From: JAUYQR01 sp050632395
GTDB lineage: Bacteria > Pseudomonadota > Alphaproteobacteria > Rhodobacterales > Rhodobacteraceae
DNA: 64,000 nucleotides
Direction of reading: 5' to 3'
NCBI RefSeq assembly: GCF_050632395.1
Contig: NZ_CP192600.1
Coordinates: 2,232,001-2,296,000 of the forward strand
Shown here: in pieces, positions 7,397 through 16,015 of the stretch
How the letters are laid out: each line of letters begins with the position of its first letter
How positions within the stretch are numbered: position 1 is the stretch's first letter
The notes under the pieces: model-generated
Seen by the model: only the letters and a program-made list of their open reading frames with translations
Told to the model about the DNA's origin: nothing
Database searches by the model: none
Position numbers and translations under genes: made by a program

Positions 7397-8992
7397 TCAG
7401 CCGCGACGTTCAAGGGTCATAAGTTCAAGCGCGGTGCGGCGGGCGACGTCTTCCAGCCCGACAAGGCGGAGGAGCGACAGGCCCTCGCTGACGCCGCGAA
7501 GGTCGCCTTGCACGCCGCGAGCGATGTTTTCCACTGCGACAAGGATCGCTTCGCCGGGGCGGTTGCCATCCATCAGCGCCTTGGCCTCGGTCGAGGCGAC
7601 GGGGGCGGTGAAGGCCGAGGCGATGGCACGGCCAAGGCTGTCGGGCGCGGTGACGCCTTGCACCTCGCCCTTGGCGATGGCGATCAGGAAGGCTTCGGTC
7701 AGGTCGGCAGGGGTGCGGCTGCGGGCGAAGGTTTCGTACTGTGGCGCCAGCAGCGCCACGCGGAACGCGATGCGGGCGGCGTCTCCGGTCAGGGAGAGCG
7801 TGCCGAGCGCCTTGCCGTATAGAAGCGCGAAGGGCACTTCCAGCTCCACCTCCTGCATCCGCGCCCAGACCGGCGGAAGGGCGGCGGCGATGCGGGCTGT
7901 GTCGCCCGAGGCCAGCGCCGCGTCGAAGTTCTGGAACGCGATCACCCGGTCCCACACCCCGCCCGAGGCCGCAGCCTCGCGTTCCGTGTATAGCCCGAGA
8001 ATGACGTTTGGCGGGATGGTGCCGCCGCGGGTCAGGCGTTCGGCAGCCTCGATCTGCGCCTTCCAGCCCGATTGCGGGCCAAGTTCGGCGTAGGAAAACG
8101 CCAGTGGCAGACCGCTGGTGGAAAGCGGTTCGCCGATCGCCTCGAACATCTTCCAGTCCAGCGGGGTGACAGGTTTCGGTGGCGGTGGCGGCGGTTCGCC
8201 TTCGAAAAGGTCGGGGTCGAGGAAGCGGGCCAGAAGATGCGCCTGATTGGCGTCAATCTCGTTCAACGCCTCGGCCGAACGGAGGGTCAGGGCGGCGGCA
8301 TCCCAGTCGCCCGAGCGGGCGAGGCAGAAGATGCGGGCCTGGATTGTGGGGGCAAGGTTCGGCGAGGACCGCATCCGTTCGCAGGCGCGATCCTCGGCCC
8401 CGGTCAAAAGCGCCACGTCGAAGGACCGGCGGAACATTTCGGGCGTGGTGGCGCCGACAGCGTCGATCAGGGCGGCGGCCTGTTCCAGTGCGCCGAGCGC
8501 CAGCAGCTTGTCGATCCGCGCCAGCAGAAGATCGCCGCGACCGCCGGAATCGACCGGGGCTTCCAGTTCGGCAAGCAGAAGGGTCAGGAACAACTGGCGC
8601 AGCGCGGGCAGGGTTTCCACCTGTTCGGCTGTTAGCCGCTCGGCGATCTCGACCGTCAGGCCGGCGCCCCACAGCTTGCGCGGCAGCCCCGAGACGGCGG
8701 TCGTGATCAGGCCGACGCTGTCGGGCGAGGGGCCGTCGAGGGTGGAGGTGGCGACGGGTTCGGGAAGTGCGCCGCCATCTGCGACGGGTGGTTCGTCAAG
8801 CAGGCCGGGCGTGGCCGAGGGTGCCGCCGCCGAGGCCGGGGTGGTTACCGATCGCGACAGCCAGTCGATTGCGGACAGCGGCGCATCGCCCTGGGCCAAG
8901 GCACCTGACGGCAACAGGAAAATTCCGCAAGAGACCACCCCCGCGAGCAGAGCACCACAAGTGGTTGGAAGGCGCGTCTCAATCGCCGGCAT
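7397..8992 (-). CDS. Large exported protein of unknown function
   Basis: A 531-residue protein with an N-terminal signal sequence (hydrophobic LLAGVVSCGIFLLPSG ending in ALAQG) and a long soluble body rich in Ala, Leu and Glu. Helix-turn-helix-like repeats such as LLARIDKLLALGALEQAAALIDAVGA and LRSAEALNEIDANQAHLLARFLD suggest an alpha-solenoid (TPR-like) periplasmic protein. A proline run, GEPPPPPPKPV, divides it near residue 270. I do not recognise a named family. It is coupled to a 45-residue membrane protein upstream (14-base overlap) and to xerD downstream, so a cell-envelope or division role is possible, but that is inference from position only. Confidence 0.75.
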   Translation of the reverse strand: MPAIETRLPTTCGALLAGVVSCGIFLLPSGALAQGDAPLSAIDWLSRSVTTPASAAAPSATPGLLDEPPVADGGALPEPVATSTLDGPSPDSVGLITTAVSGLPRKLWGAGLTVEIAERLTAEQVETLPALRQLFLTLLLAELEAPVDSGGRGDLLLARIDKLLALGALEQAAALIDAVGATTPEMFRRSFDVALLTGAEDRACERMRSSPNLAPTIQARIFCLARSGDWDAAALTLRSAEALNEIDANQAHLLARFLDPDLFEGEPPPPPPKPVTPLDWKMFEAIGEPLSTSGLPLAFSYAELGPQSGWKAQIEAAERLTRGGTIPPNVILGLYTEREAAASGGVWDRVIAFQNFDAALASGDTARIAAALPPVWARMQEVELEVPFALLYGKALGTLSLTGDAARIAFRVALLAPQYETFARSRTPADLTEAFLIAIAKGEVQGVTAPDSLGRAIASAFTAPVASTEAKALMDGNRPGEAILVAVENIARGVQGDLRGVSEGLSLLRLVGLEDVARRTALELMTLERRG

Positions 8993-9116
8993 CGAGCACC
9001 ACGGGTTTGGTCACATCACCCTGAGGCGGCGCGAGGTCGGCAAGATAGGCAAAGCCGACCAATCCGATGAAGCCGACAATGACGAGAAGCACCAACAGTT
9101 TGATCACGCGTCCCAT
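8979..9116 (-). CDS. Small single-pass membrane protein
   Basis: A 45-residue protein starting MGRVIKLLVLLVIVGFIGLV: two basic residues, one long hydrophobic helix (about residues 7-27), then a short acidic tail (LAPPQGDVTKPVVLDAGD) that should lie in the periplasm. An ideal AAGGAGG ribosome site at 9123-9129 fixes the start. Its stop overlaps the start of the 531-residue exported protein by 14 bases, which indicates translational coupling. Function unknown; a membrane anchor or partner for the following periplasmic protein is a reasonable guess. Confidence 0.75.
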   Translation of the reverse strand: MGRVIKLLVLLVIVGFIGLVGFAYLADLAPPQGDVTKPVVLDAGD

Positions 9117-9163
9117 CAGCGGTGCCTCCTTCTGCCCAGCCGCTTCATCATGGCGGTTGTTGC

Positions 9164-9180
9164 GAATGTATATAGCATTC
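9164..9180. promoter_or_regulatory. Inverted repeat in the divergent aroK/small-protein promoter region
   Basis: GAATG at 9164-9168 and CATTC at 9176-9180 flank TATATAG. The TATATA core could serve as a -10 element for either gene. Weak evidence; listed as a candidate operator or promoter. Confidence 0.3.
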
Positions 9181-9248
9181 GGCAAGACTTCACGCCATTC
9201 AGGGATGATTATTTCCCTTCGGCGGGGCTTTGCCGCAGGGAAGCCGGT

Positions 9249-9803
9249 ATGTGCAGGGTCGCGATGGGCCAATTGGCGAAGACAGTGGTGATGGTGGGGA
9301 TGATGGGGGCCGGGAAGACGGCCGTCGGAACCGCGCTCGCCCGGGTTCTTGGGGTCGAGTTCCGCGACAGCGACGAAGAGATCGTACGCGCCGCCGACCG
9401 CAGCATCGCCGAAATCTTCGAGCGCGACGGCGAGACATTCTTTCGTGCCCGCGAGACCGAAGTGATCGCGCGGCTTTTGCGCGGCGAGCCTTGCGTGCTG
9501 TCGACCGGGGGCGGGGCGTTTCTGTCGGAAGCGAACCGCAGGCTGATTCACGAGGCGGGAGTTTCGGTCTGGCTGCGGGCCGACCTTGATCTGCTGTGGC
9601 AGCGGGTGCGCCACAAGACGACGCGCCCATTGCTGCGAACGGCGAACCCGCGCGAAACCCTGCGGGCGCTTTACGTTGCCCGGCTGCCCTTTTATGCCGA
9701 GGCCGATCTGGTGGTGGACGCCAGCCCCGAAATTTCGGTCGAAGACATGGCCGCGCGGGTTGTCACCGCGTTGAAGACGCGGCCGGATGTGCTGGAGGAC
9801 TAA
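9249..9803 (+). CDS. aroK: Shikimate kinase
   Basis: A 184-residue kinase that phosphorylates shikimate at the 3-hydroxyl with ATP, the fifth step of chorismate synthesis, in the cytoplasm. The P-loop is GMMGAGKTAVG, the shikimate-binding DSDEEI follows, the GERD-like IFERDGETFFRARE and the glycine triplet LSTGGGAFL are intact, and the lid arginine lies in TTRPLLR. The start at 9249 follows CAGGGAAG at good spacing; a second ATG at 9264 is possible. The stop is 3 bases before aroB, whose ribosome site lies inside the end of this gene, so the two are one operon. Confidence 0.93.
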   Translation: MCRVAMGQLAKTVVMVGMMGAGKTAVGTALARVLGVEFRDSDEEIVRAADRSIAEIFERDGETFFRARETEVIARLLRGEPCVLSTGGGAFLSEANRRLIHEAGVSVWLRADLDLLWQRVRHKTTRPLLRTANPRETLRALYVARLPFYAEADLVVDASPEISVEDMAARVVTALKTRPDVLED

Positions 9804-9806
9804 GGT

Positions 9807-10916
9807 TTGAACAGGGTTGCGGTTGACCTCGGGGAGCGGTCCTACGAGGTGCGAATCGGTGCGGGCCTGATTGACCGCGCGGGGGCCGAGATTGCGCCCT
9901 TGCTGGCGCGGCGGCGGGTCGTGGTGGTGACGGACGCAACTGTTGCCAAGGCGCATCTGGCGCGGCTGGAGGCTGCATTCGCGGTCGAAGGCATTGCGGT
10001 CGCGTCGCTGGCACTGCCGCCGGGTGAAGGCACCAAGGGCTGGCCGGAGTTTTCGCGCACTGTCGAATGGTTGCTGGAACAGAAGGTCGAGCGGCGCGAT
10101 GTGGTCGTGGCCTTCGGCGGCGGGGTGATCGGCGATCTGGTCGGCTTTGCCGCGGCCGTGCTGCGCCGGGGAGTGCGGTTCGTGCAACTGCCGACGACGC
10201 TGCTGGCGCAGGTCGACAGTTCGGTTGGCGGCAAGACCGGGATCAACACCGCACAGGGCAAGAACCTTGTCGGCGCGTTTCACCAGCCGTCGCTGGTGCT
10301 GGCGGATATCGCGGTGCTGGACAGTCTGCCAGCGCGGGATTTCCTTTCGGGTTACGGCGAGGTGGTGAAATACGGGCTGCTGGGGGATGCCGCTTTCTTT
10401 GATTGGCTGGAGGTCAATGGCCCGGCAATGCGCGCCGGCGACCGGGATGCGCGGCTTCATGCGGTGACGCGGTCGGTCGAGATGAAGGCCGGGATTGTTT
10501 CGCGCGACGAAACAGAAGAGGGCGAAAGGGCGCTATTGAACCTTGGCCACACCTTCTGTCACGCGCTGGAAAAGGCGACGGGGTATTCCGACCGCCTGCT
10601 GCACGGCGAAGGCGTGGCGATCGGCTGCGCGCTGGCGTTCGAGCTGTCGTCGCGGCTGGGCCTGTGTTCGCAGGAAGAACCCAGCCGGGTGCGCGCGCAT
10701 CTGAAAGCAATGGGGATGCGCGTGGACCTTGCGGACATTCCGGGCGATCTGCCGGGGGCAGAGGCGCTGTTGGCGCTGATGGGGCAGGACAAGAAGGTGA
10801 TCGACGGGCGGCTGCGCTTTATTCTGGCGCGCGGCATCGGCAGCGCCTTCGTGGCCGAGGACGTGCCTATGGATGCGGTGCGGGGGCTTTTGGCCGACGC
10901 GCTGGCGGGGCGGTAA
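9807..10916 (+). CDS. aroB: 3-dehydroquinate synthase
   Basis: A 369-residue enzyme converting DAHP to 3-dehydroquinate (second step of the shikimate pathway) with NAD+ and a divalent metal. Family signatures are present: GEGTKGW substrate loop, AFGGGVIGDLVGFAAA, PTTLLAQVDSSVGGKTGIN, and metal-binding histidines in NLGHTFCHALE and LLHGEGVAIGC. The start is a TTG at 9807, supported by GGAGG at 9794-9798 within the end of aroK and by the normal N-terminus NRVAVDLGERSYEVRIG. Its stop is 3 bases from the end of the convergent kinase gene. Confidence 0.94.
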   Translation: MNRVAVDLGERSYEVRIGAGLIDRAGAEIAPLLARRRVVVVTDATVAKAHLARLEAAFAVEGIAVASLALPPGEGTKGWPEFSRTVEWLLEQKVERRDVVVAFGGGVIGDLVGFAAAVLRRGVRFVQLPTTLLAQVDSSVGGKTGINTAQGKNLVGAFHQPSLVLADIAVLDSLPARDFLSGYGEVVKYGLLGDAAFFDWLEVNGPAMRAGDRDARLHAVTRSVEMKAGIVSRDETEEGERALLNLGHTFCHALEKATGYSDRLLHGEGVAIGCALAFELSSRLGLCSQEEPSRVRAHLKAMGMRVDLADIPGDLPGAEALLALMGQDKKVIDGRLRFILARGIGSAFVAEDVPMDAVRGLLADALAGR

Positions 10917-10919
10917 GCG

Positions 10920-12365
10920 TCAGGCCAAGGCGGCGTTGATCGGGCGAACCTGGGCGTAAAGCTGCTGCCAGATGGCAAAACGCCGGTCTGCCATCGCCTT
11001 GGCCGCGGGATCGGGCTCGAACACCCGGTCGGTGCGGATCATTGCTGCGGCGGCCTGCGCCAGATCGGGCAGGATGTCGGAACCGACGCCAGCCATGACG
11101 GCCGCACCAAGTGCGCCGGGATCGCGCCCCTCCACCCGCAGGAACGGGAGGCCGAACACGTCGGCGCGGATCTGGCACCAGCGGTCGGACGCCGCACCGC
11201 CTCCGCCGGTCTGGATCTGGCCGGGGATCATGCCTGCCGAGCGCTGCAGCGCCTCCATCGCGAGACGGGCAGAGAAGGCGACGCCTTCCATCACCGCCGT
11301 CACCAATTCGGCAGGGCCGGTGGCGGTGGTGAGGCCCGCGAAGGTGCCGCGCGCCGATGCGTCCCAAAGGGGCGCGCGTTCACCCTGCAGGTGCGGCAGG
11401 AAGAGCGGGCTTTGCGCCGTGATCGGCGCTGCGTCCAGCGACGCGGCATCGCGACCGAGCAGCCGTGCAACCCAGTCGAGCGAGGCGCCGCCCGCTTGGG
11501 TGGGTGCGGCGTGCAGGGTGATTCCGCGCCAGGCGGGAAACGTGATGACGCCGGGTTCGCCGGAGATGTCGGGGCTGATCAGGCCGAGGACTTCGGAGGT
11601 GCCGGAAAGATACATCGCCTGACCTTGCGATGCGACGCCGATGCCGAAAAGGCTGGCCCAGGCATCCATCACGCCGGTCACGACGGGCAGGCCGGCGAAG
11701 GGCAGGCCGGGCAGCACGGTGCCGGCGACGCTGAGCGGGTCGCACAGCGGCGGCAGGCGTTTCAGCGCGCCGGGCAGAAGGGCGATGAGGGGCTTGGCAT
11801 ACTGCAGGGCGGGCGTGACTAGGCCGACCGCCGAGATCGGATCGGACCCGACCCGGCCGGTCAGCCGCGCGACGAGGAAGTCGCGCGGCAACAGGACATG
11901 CGCCGTTGCCGCCCAGATTGCGGGGTGATGGCGTTTCATCCAGGCCATGCGGGCCAGCGCGTGGCTGGCGTCGATCGGGATCGGCGCGCCGAGCCAGTCA
12001 GTCTTTTGCGCGGCTGTGACCTTGCCGTCGAGGCGGGCCGCCTCGGCTTCGGCGCGACCGTCCTGCCAGACGATTGCGGGGTGGAGGGGTGCGAGGCCCG
12101 CGTCGGTGAAGACATGGGTATTGACCTGGCTGGTCAGGCAGATCGCCGCGGCGTGCGCCGCCTCGGGCCGGTCGGCAAAGCCGGTCAGCGCGGCGAGGAC
12201 GAGGCGAAACCAGTCGTCGGGTGATTGTTCCACCAACGCAGGGCCGGGGCGATGGGTGGGGTAGGTGGCGGTGAAATCCGCCAGCCGCTGGCCTGTCGCC
12301 GTAAGCATTACCGCCTTGACCGAGGTGGTGCCCACGTCGATGCCGATGAGGACCGCGTCTTGCAT
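10920..12365 (-). CDS. FGGY-family carbohydrate kinase (xylulokinase-like)
   Basis: A 481-residue sugar kinase with two actin-like domains. The N-terminal phosphate loop is IGIDVGTTSVKAV; the motif for xylulokinase-type enzymes VVTGVMDAWASLFGIG and the FGGY signature-type FSARLAMEALQRSAGMIPGQIQTGGGGAAS are seen. The family phosphorylates pentuloses, pentitols or related sugars after uptake. It is divergent from a sugar ABC operon across about 100 bases, so it probably phosphorylates the sugar imported by that system. The ATG at 12365 follows GGGAGAGAG; longer readings upstream have no family similarity. The exact sugar cannot be told from sequence. Confidence 0.88.
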   Translation of the reverse strand: MQDAVLIGIDVGTTSVKAVMLTATGQRLADFTATYPTHRPGPALVEQSPDDWFRLVLAALTGFADRPEAAHAAAICLTSQVNTHVFTDAGLAPLHPAIVWQDGRAEAEAARLDGKVTAAQKTDWLGAPIPIDASHALARMAWMKRHHPAIWAATAHVLLPRDFLVARLTGRVGSDPISAVGLVTPALQYAKPLIALLPGALKRLPPLCDPLSVAGTVLPGLPFAGLPVVTGVMDAWASLFGIGVASQGQAMYLSGTSEVLGLISPDISGEPGVITFPAWRGITLHAAPTQAGGASLDWVARLLGRDAASLDAAPITAQSPLFLPHLQGERAPLWDASARGTFAGLTTATGPAELVTAVMEGVAFSARLAMEALQRSAGMIPGQIQTGGGGAASDRWCQIRADVFGLPFLRVEGRDPGALGAAVMAGVGSDILPDLAQAAAAMIRTDRVFEPDPAAKAMADRRFAIWQQLYAQVRPINAALA

Positions 12366-12468
12366 GATCACTCTCTCCCGTAATCTGCTGGACGAGGCAA
12401 CTGTGGCCTGACAGAGTTCGCAGCGCAACCGGATAAGACCGGTCGGTTCCTTGGGGGAGACAGAGACG

Positions 12469-13404
12469 ATGGCACTGACATTCACCCGCCGCGCGGCGGT
12501 GGGACTTGGGTTCGTGGCAAGTGTGGCATTTGCCGGTGCGGCGGCGGCGGAAGGCGAGAAGATCGCGGTGATCACGCCCTACCTCGCGCAGCCCGGCACG
12601 CAGTTTTACGTCGAGGCGTTTCAGGCGCGGGCGGGCGAGCTTGGCTGGGAGGTCAACGTCATCGACACCGCCGGGGACGTGGCGGCGGTGATCAGCCGGA
12701 TGGAGGACGTGGTCAACCAGGGCGTCGATGCGATCGTGCTGAACGTCGATCCGGCGCAGGTTGGGGCGGGGCTTGATGCGGCGGCGGCGGCGAACATTCC
12801 GGTGTTCGGGATGGATGCCGGGGCGGATGCACGGATCAAGGCCAACATCACCTCGAACGGCTATGCGATGGCTGCGGAGACGGCGGTCTATGTGGCCAAC
12901 CGGATCGGTGGCGCGGGCAATGTGGTGATGTTCACCTTTGATCCGTTCCCGCCGGTGCAGGTGCGTGGCGTGATCGCGGACGCGGTCTTTGGCAATTACC
13001 CCGACATCAAGGTGCTGGACCGGATCACGCCTGATGTGGCCGATGGCGGCATAGCGGATGCGCGGGCCAAGATGGAGGCGGTGCTGGCCGCCAACCCGGA
13101 ACCCGGCAGCATCAAGGCGGTCTGGGCGGCATGGGACCAGCCCGCTCTGGGGGCATTGCAGGCCATCGAGGCGGCCGGTCGGCAGGGTGAGGGCATCGTG
13201 ATTACCGGGATCGACGCCAACCCGCAGGCGCGAGACGAGATTGCCAAGGGCGGCAACTTCGAAGCCTCGGTCGCGCAGGACTTTGCCGGGATCGGGCGCA
13301 CCACGGCTGACACCGTGGCCCGCGTACTGGGCGGCGAGACGCTGAAGGCCAACGTGATCTATGTTCCAACGAAGCTGATCACGGCGGCGAATGCGGCAGA
13401 GTGA
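12469..13404 (+). CDS. Sugar ABC transporter periplasmic substrate-binding protein (RbsB-like)
   Basis: A 311-residue type I periplasmic binding protein. The signal sequence (TRRAAVGLGFVASVAFAGAAAAEG) has twin arginines, so Tat export is possible. The mature part starts KIAVITPYLAQPGTQFYVEAF and contains typical lobe segments VNQGVDAIVLNVDPAQVG and VITGIDANPQARDEIAKGG. It delivers a sugar or polyol to the membrane permease. GGGGGAGA precedes the ATG at 12469; a TTG 18 bases upstream is less likely. It heads an operon with the ATPase and permease. A 9-bp stem-loop after the stop probably helps raise its transcript level over the downstream genes. Confidence 0.9.
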   Translation: MALTFTRRAAVGLGFVASVAFAGAAAAEGEKIAVITPYLAQPGTQFYVEAFQARAGELGWEVNVIDTAGDVAAVISRMEDVVNQGVDAIVLNVDPAQVGAGLDAAAAANIPVFGMDAGADARIKANITSNGYAMAAETAVYVANRIGGAGNVVMFTFDPFPPVQVRGVIADAVFGNYPDIKVLDRITPDVADGGIADARAKMEAVLAANPEPGSIKAVWAAWDQPALGALQAIEAAGRQGEGIVITGIDANPQARDEIAKGGNFEASVAQDFAGIGRTTADTVARVLGGETLKANVIYVPTKLITAANAAE

Positions 13405-13410
13405 ACGGCT

Positions 13411-13446
13411 GCCGGAGGCACTGGCTGTGATGCCGGAGCCTCCGGC
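13411..13446 (+). promoter_or_regulatory. Stem-loop and repeat box between binding-protein and ATPase genes
   Basis: GCCGGAGGC at 13411-13419 pairs perfectly with GCCTCCGGC at 13438-13446 around an 18-base loop. It is followed by GGGGATATTTTTGC and then AAAGAGGAAG, which is the ribosome site of the ATPase gene at 13474. Placement matches stem-loops that stabilise binding-protein messages in ABC operons. Confidence 0.55.
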
Positions 13447-13473
13447 GGGGATATTTTTGCAAAGAGGAAGCTG

Positions 13474-14955
13474 ATGCGTCATCTGCTTTTGACAGGTGTG
13501 GCAAAGGCTTACGGGCCGACATTGGCGTTGCGCGGGGTGTCTCTTGCCTTGCGCGGCGGCGAGGTTCACGCGCTGATGGGCGAGAACGGCGCGGGCAAGT
13601 CGACGCTGATCCGGGTGCTGGCGGGGCTGGAGCGGGCGGATGCAGGCGAGGTGGTTCTGGACGGTGCGCCCCTGCGGCTGACCGGGCCTGAGGTGGCGAC
13701 GGCGGCGGGGTTTCGGTTTCTGCATCAGGAGATGCAGGTGGTGCCGGGGCTGTCGGTGGCCGAAAACATGCACCTTGCGCACCGCATCCCGCAGCGGTGG
13801 GGCCTGGTCGACTGGGGCCGGATGCGCGCGGCGGCGGCGGCGGCTTTGGCGGAACTGGGAATCGCAGAGATCGACCCGCGCGCGACGATGGCCGATCTTG
13901 GCCCCGGCGACCGGATGCTGGCGCGGATCGCCGCGACGTTGATTGCCGATGGCGGGCCGGAGCCCTGGCTTTACGTGCTGGACGAACCGACCGCCGCGCT
14001 GAGCCATGCCGAGGCGGAGCGGTTGTTCGCGGTGATCGGGCGGCTGGTCGGGCGGGGGGCGGCGGTCTTGTACGTGTCGCACAGGATGGACGAGGTGATG
14101 CGCCTTGCCGACCGGGTGACGGTGTTGCGCGACGGGGTGACGGCCTCGGTGCTGGACCGCGCCGCGATGGACCGCGACCGGATCATCCGCGACATGACCG
14201 GGCGGGCGGTGGACGCGCTGTTTCCGCCGCGCGCGGCGAGGGTGGGGCGGGTGCTGCTGGAGGCTGACGGTCTTGCCGGTGGCAGCCTTGCGCTGCGGGC
14301 AGGCGAGGTGGTGGGCCTTGCCGGGCTCGCGGGCGCGGGGCGCAATGCGCTGTTGAAGACCCTGATCGGGGCGCTGCCGCGCGCGGGAAAAGTGCGTCTG
14401 GACGGGGTTGAGGTGCCACCGGGGCCAACTGCGGCCTGGGCGGCGGGGATTGCCTATGTTCCGCGCGATCGCCGGTCCGAGGGCGTGATGCTGGGGCAGG
14501 GTCTTGGGCGCAGTGTCAGCCTTCCGCATCTTGGCTGGCTGGCCCGCGCGGGGATCCTGCGCCACCGTGCCGAGGCGCGGCTGGTGGCCGATAGCGGTGC
14601 TGCGGTGCGGTTGAAGGCCGAAGGACCGGGACAGGCGGTGGCGGAACTTTCGGGCGGCAACCAGCAGAAGGTTCTGTTCGCTCGCGCGCTGGCCGGAAAG
14701 CCGCGCGTCCTGCTGCTGGACGAGCCGACGCGGGGCGTCGATGTGGGGGCCAAGGCCGACATCTACGCGCTGGTGCGGCGGATGGCGGAAGGGGGTGCAG
14801 CCGTCGCTGTCGCGTCGTCGGACCTTGCCGAACTGATCGGGCTTTGCGACCGGATCGTGCTGGTACGGGATGGCAGGCCGGGGCGCGACCTTGCCGCCGA
14901 AGGGCTGAGCGAGGCGGCGCTGTTGGCCGCGATCTATGACGGGGAGGCTGCCTGA
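13474..14955 (+). CDS. Sugar ABC transporter ATP-binding protein (RbsA/XylG-like, two ATPase domains)
   Basis: A 493-residue double nucleotide-binding-domain protein of the carbohydrate uptake 2 type. Domain 1 has Walker A GENGAGKSTL (residues 36-45), the Q-loop HQEMQVV and Walker B YVLDEPTAALS, but its signature motif reads LGPGDRMLARIAATL where relatives have an LSxGxQQ pattern. Domain 2 has the degenerate loop GLAGAGRNAL usual for this family, an intact LSGGNQQKV signature and LLLDEPTRGVDVG. It powers the permease that starts immediately after its stop. GAGGAAG upstream is supplied by an intergenic repeat box. Confidence 0.9.
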   Translation: MRHLLLTGVAKAYGPTLALRGVSLALRGGEVHALMGENGAGKSTLIRVLAGLERADAGEVVLDGAPLRLTGPEVATAAGFRFLHQEMQVVPGLSVAENMHLAHRIPQRWGLVDWGRMRAAAAAALAELGIAEIDPRATMADLGPGDRMLARIAATLIADGGPEPWLYVLDEPTAALSHAEAERLFAVIGRLVGRGAAVLYVSHRMDEVMRLADRVTVLRDGVTASVLDRAAMDRDRIIRDMTGRAVDALFPPRAARVGRVLLEADGLAGGSLALRAGEVVGLAGLAGAGRNALLKTLIGALPRAGKVRLDGVEVPPGPTAAWAAGIAYVPRDRRSEGVMLGQGLGRSVSLPHLGWLARAGILRHRAEARLVADSGAAVRLKAEGPGQAVAELSGGNQQKVLFARALAGKPRVLLLDEPTRGVDVGAKADIYALVRRMAEGGAAVAVASSDLAELIGLCDRIVLVRDGRPGRDLAAEGLSEAALLAAIYDGEAA

Positions 14956-15924
14956 ATGGGGCACGCGCTGCGAACTTACGGCACGCTGATCGGCATGGCG
15001 GCGGTGATCCTTTTCTTTTGGGTGATGCTGCCGGAAACCTTCATGACGGCGCGCAACTGGGTCAACCTCAGCCAGCAGATGTCGATGCTGATCGTGGTCG
15101 CCGCGGTGATGACGGTGGTGATGGCGGTCGGGGATTTCGATCTGTCAGTGGGGGCGATGGCGTCGCTGGCGGGCGTGGTGGCGGCGGTGCTGTTTGCGCA
15201 GGGCCACGGGATCGCGGTGGCGGTGGCTGCGGCGCTGGCGGTGGGGATACTGGGGGGGGCGCTGAACGGGGCGCTGGTCAGTCTTTTGGGGATTCTTCCA
15301 TTCGTGGCCACGCTGGCGACGCTGACCATCTTCAGCGGCGTGGCGTTCCTTGTGTCGGACGGCAAGACCATTTCGGGCCGCGCGATTCCCGAAGCCTTTG
15401 CCGGGTTCGCGCGGGGCGGGATCGTGCTTGGCGGCGGTGAGCGGCCACTGGTGCTGTCATGGCTGGCGATCGTTGCGTTCCTGTGTGTGGCACTTGTCTG
15501 GCTGGTGCTGGAACAGACGAGTTATGGCCGCAGGCTTTACGCGCTTGGAGGCAACATGGAGGCGGCGCGGTTGGCGGGGGTCAAGGTCGCACGGCTGCGG
15601 CTGACGGCGTTCGTGTTCACCGGGGCAGGGGCTGCGGTGGCGGGGTTGATGTATGCCTCACGCGTTGCCTCGGCCAACCCGACGCAGGGCGACGGTCTGA
15701 TGTTGACGGCGATTGCCGCGGTGTTTCTGGGCATGACGATGACCAGGGGCGGCCAGCCGCGGGTGCTGGCGACGCTGGCGGGGGTGGTCGTGCTGGGAGT
15801 GATGGACAACGGCCTGACCCAGTTGAACGTCGACAGCTATGTGCGCGAGGTGCTGGTGGGGGCGATAATCCTTGCCGCCGTGTCGATCAGCGCGATCGGA
15901 AGGCGCGCGGTGGGGATGCGCTAG
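14956..15924 (+). CDS. Sugar ABC transporter permease (RbsC-like)
   Basis: A 322-residue inner-membrane permease of the BPD_transp_2 family with about nine or ten hydrophobic helices. Diagnostic segments are DFDLSVGAMASLAGVVAA near residue 60 and GGNMEAARLAGVKVARLRLTAFVFTGAGAAVAGLMYASR, which includes the cytoplasmic coupling loop. It starts directly at the end of the ATPase gene. With the binding protein and ATPase it forms a complete pentose/polyol-type importer; the divergent FGGY kinase is the likely next metabolic step. Confidence 0.9.
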   Translation: MGHALRTYGTLIGMAAVILFFWVMLPETFMTARNWVNLSQQMSMLIVVAAVMTVVMAVGDFDLSVGAMASLAGVVAAVLFAQGHGIAVAVAAALAVGILGGALNGALVSLLGILPFVATLATLTIFSGVAFLVSDGKTISGRAIPEAFAGFARGGIVLGGGERPLVLSWLAIVAFLCVALVWLVLEQTSYGRRLYALGGNMEAARLAGVKVARLRLTAFVFTGAGAAVAGLMYASRVASANPTQGDGLMLTAIAAVFLGMTMTRGGQPRVLATLAGVVVLGVMDNGLTQLNVDSYVREVLVGAIILAAVSISAIGRRAVGMR

Positions 15925-16015
15925 CCGCATCACCGTTGCTTAGCCGCATCTATGCTGCCAAAAGCTGCACAACCTTGGATTGGCCATTGGGACCCCGAAC
16001 AAAGGTGACGAGCCG

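Noticed and set aside
8979..10460. A 493-codon reverse frame covering aroK and aroB
   Set aside because: Only its last 45 codons, from the ATG at 9116 with its strong ribosome site, look real. The rest is antisense to aroKB.
13993..14267. Small forward frames rich in Arg and Gly inside the ABC ATPase gene
   Set aside because: They are out-of-frame shadows of the ATPase reading, without starts or ribosome sites.
11998..14964. A 988-codon open frame on the reverse strand
   Set aside because: It runs antisense through the well-supported binding-protein and ATPase genes, has low-complexity Arg/His/Pro-rich translation and no family similarity. It is a by-product of high GC content.
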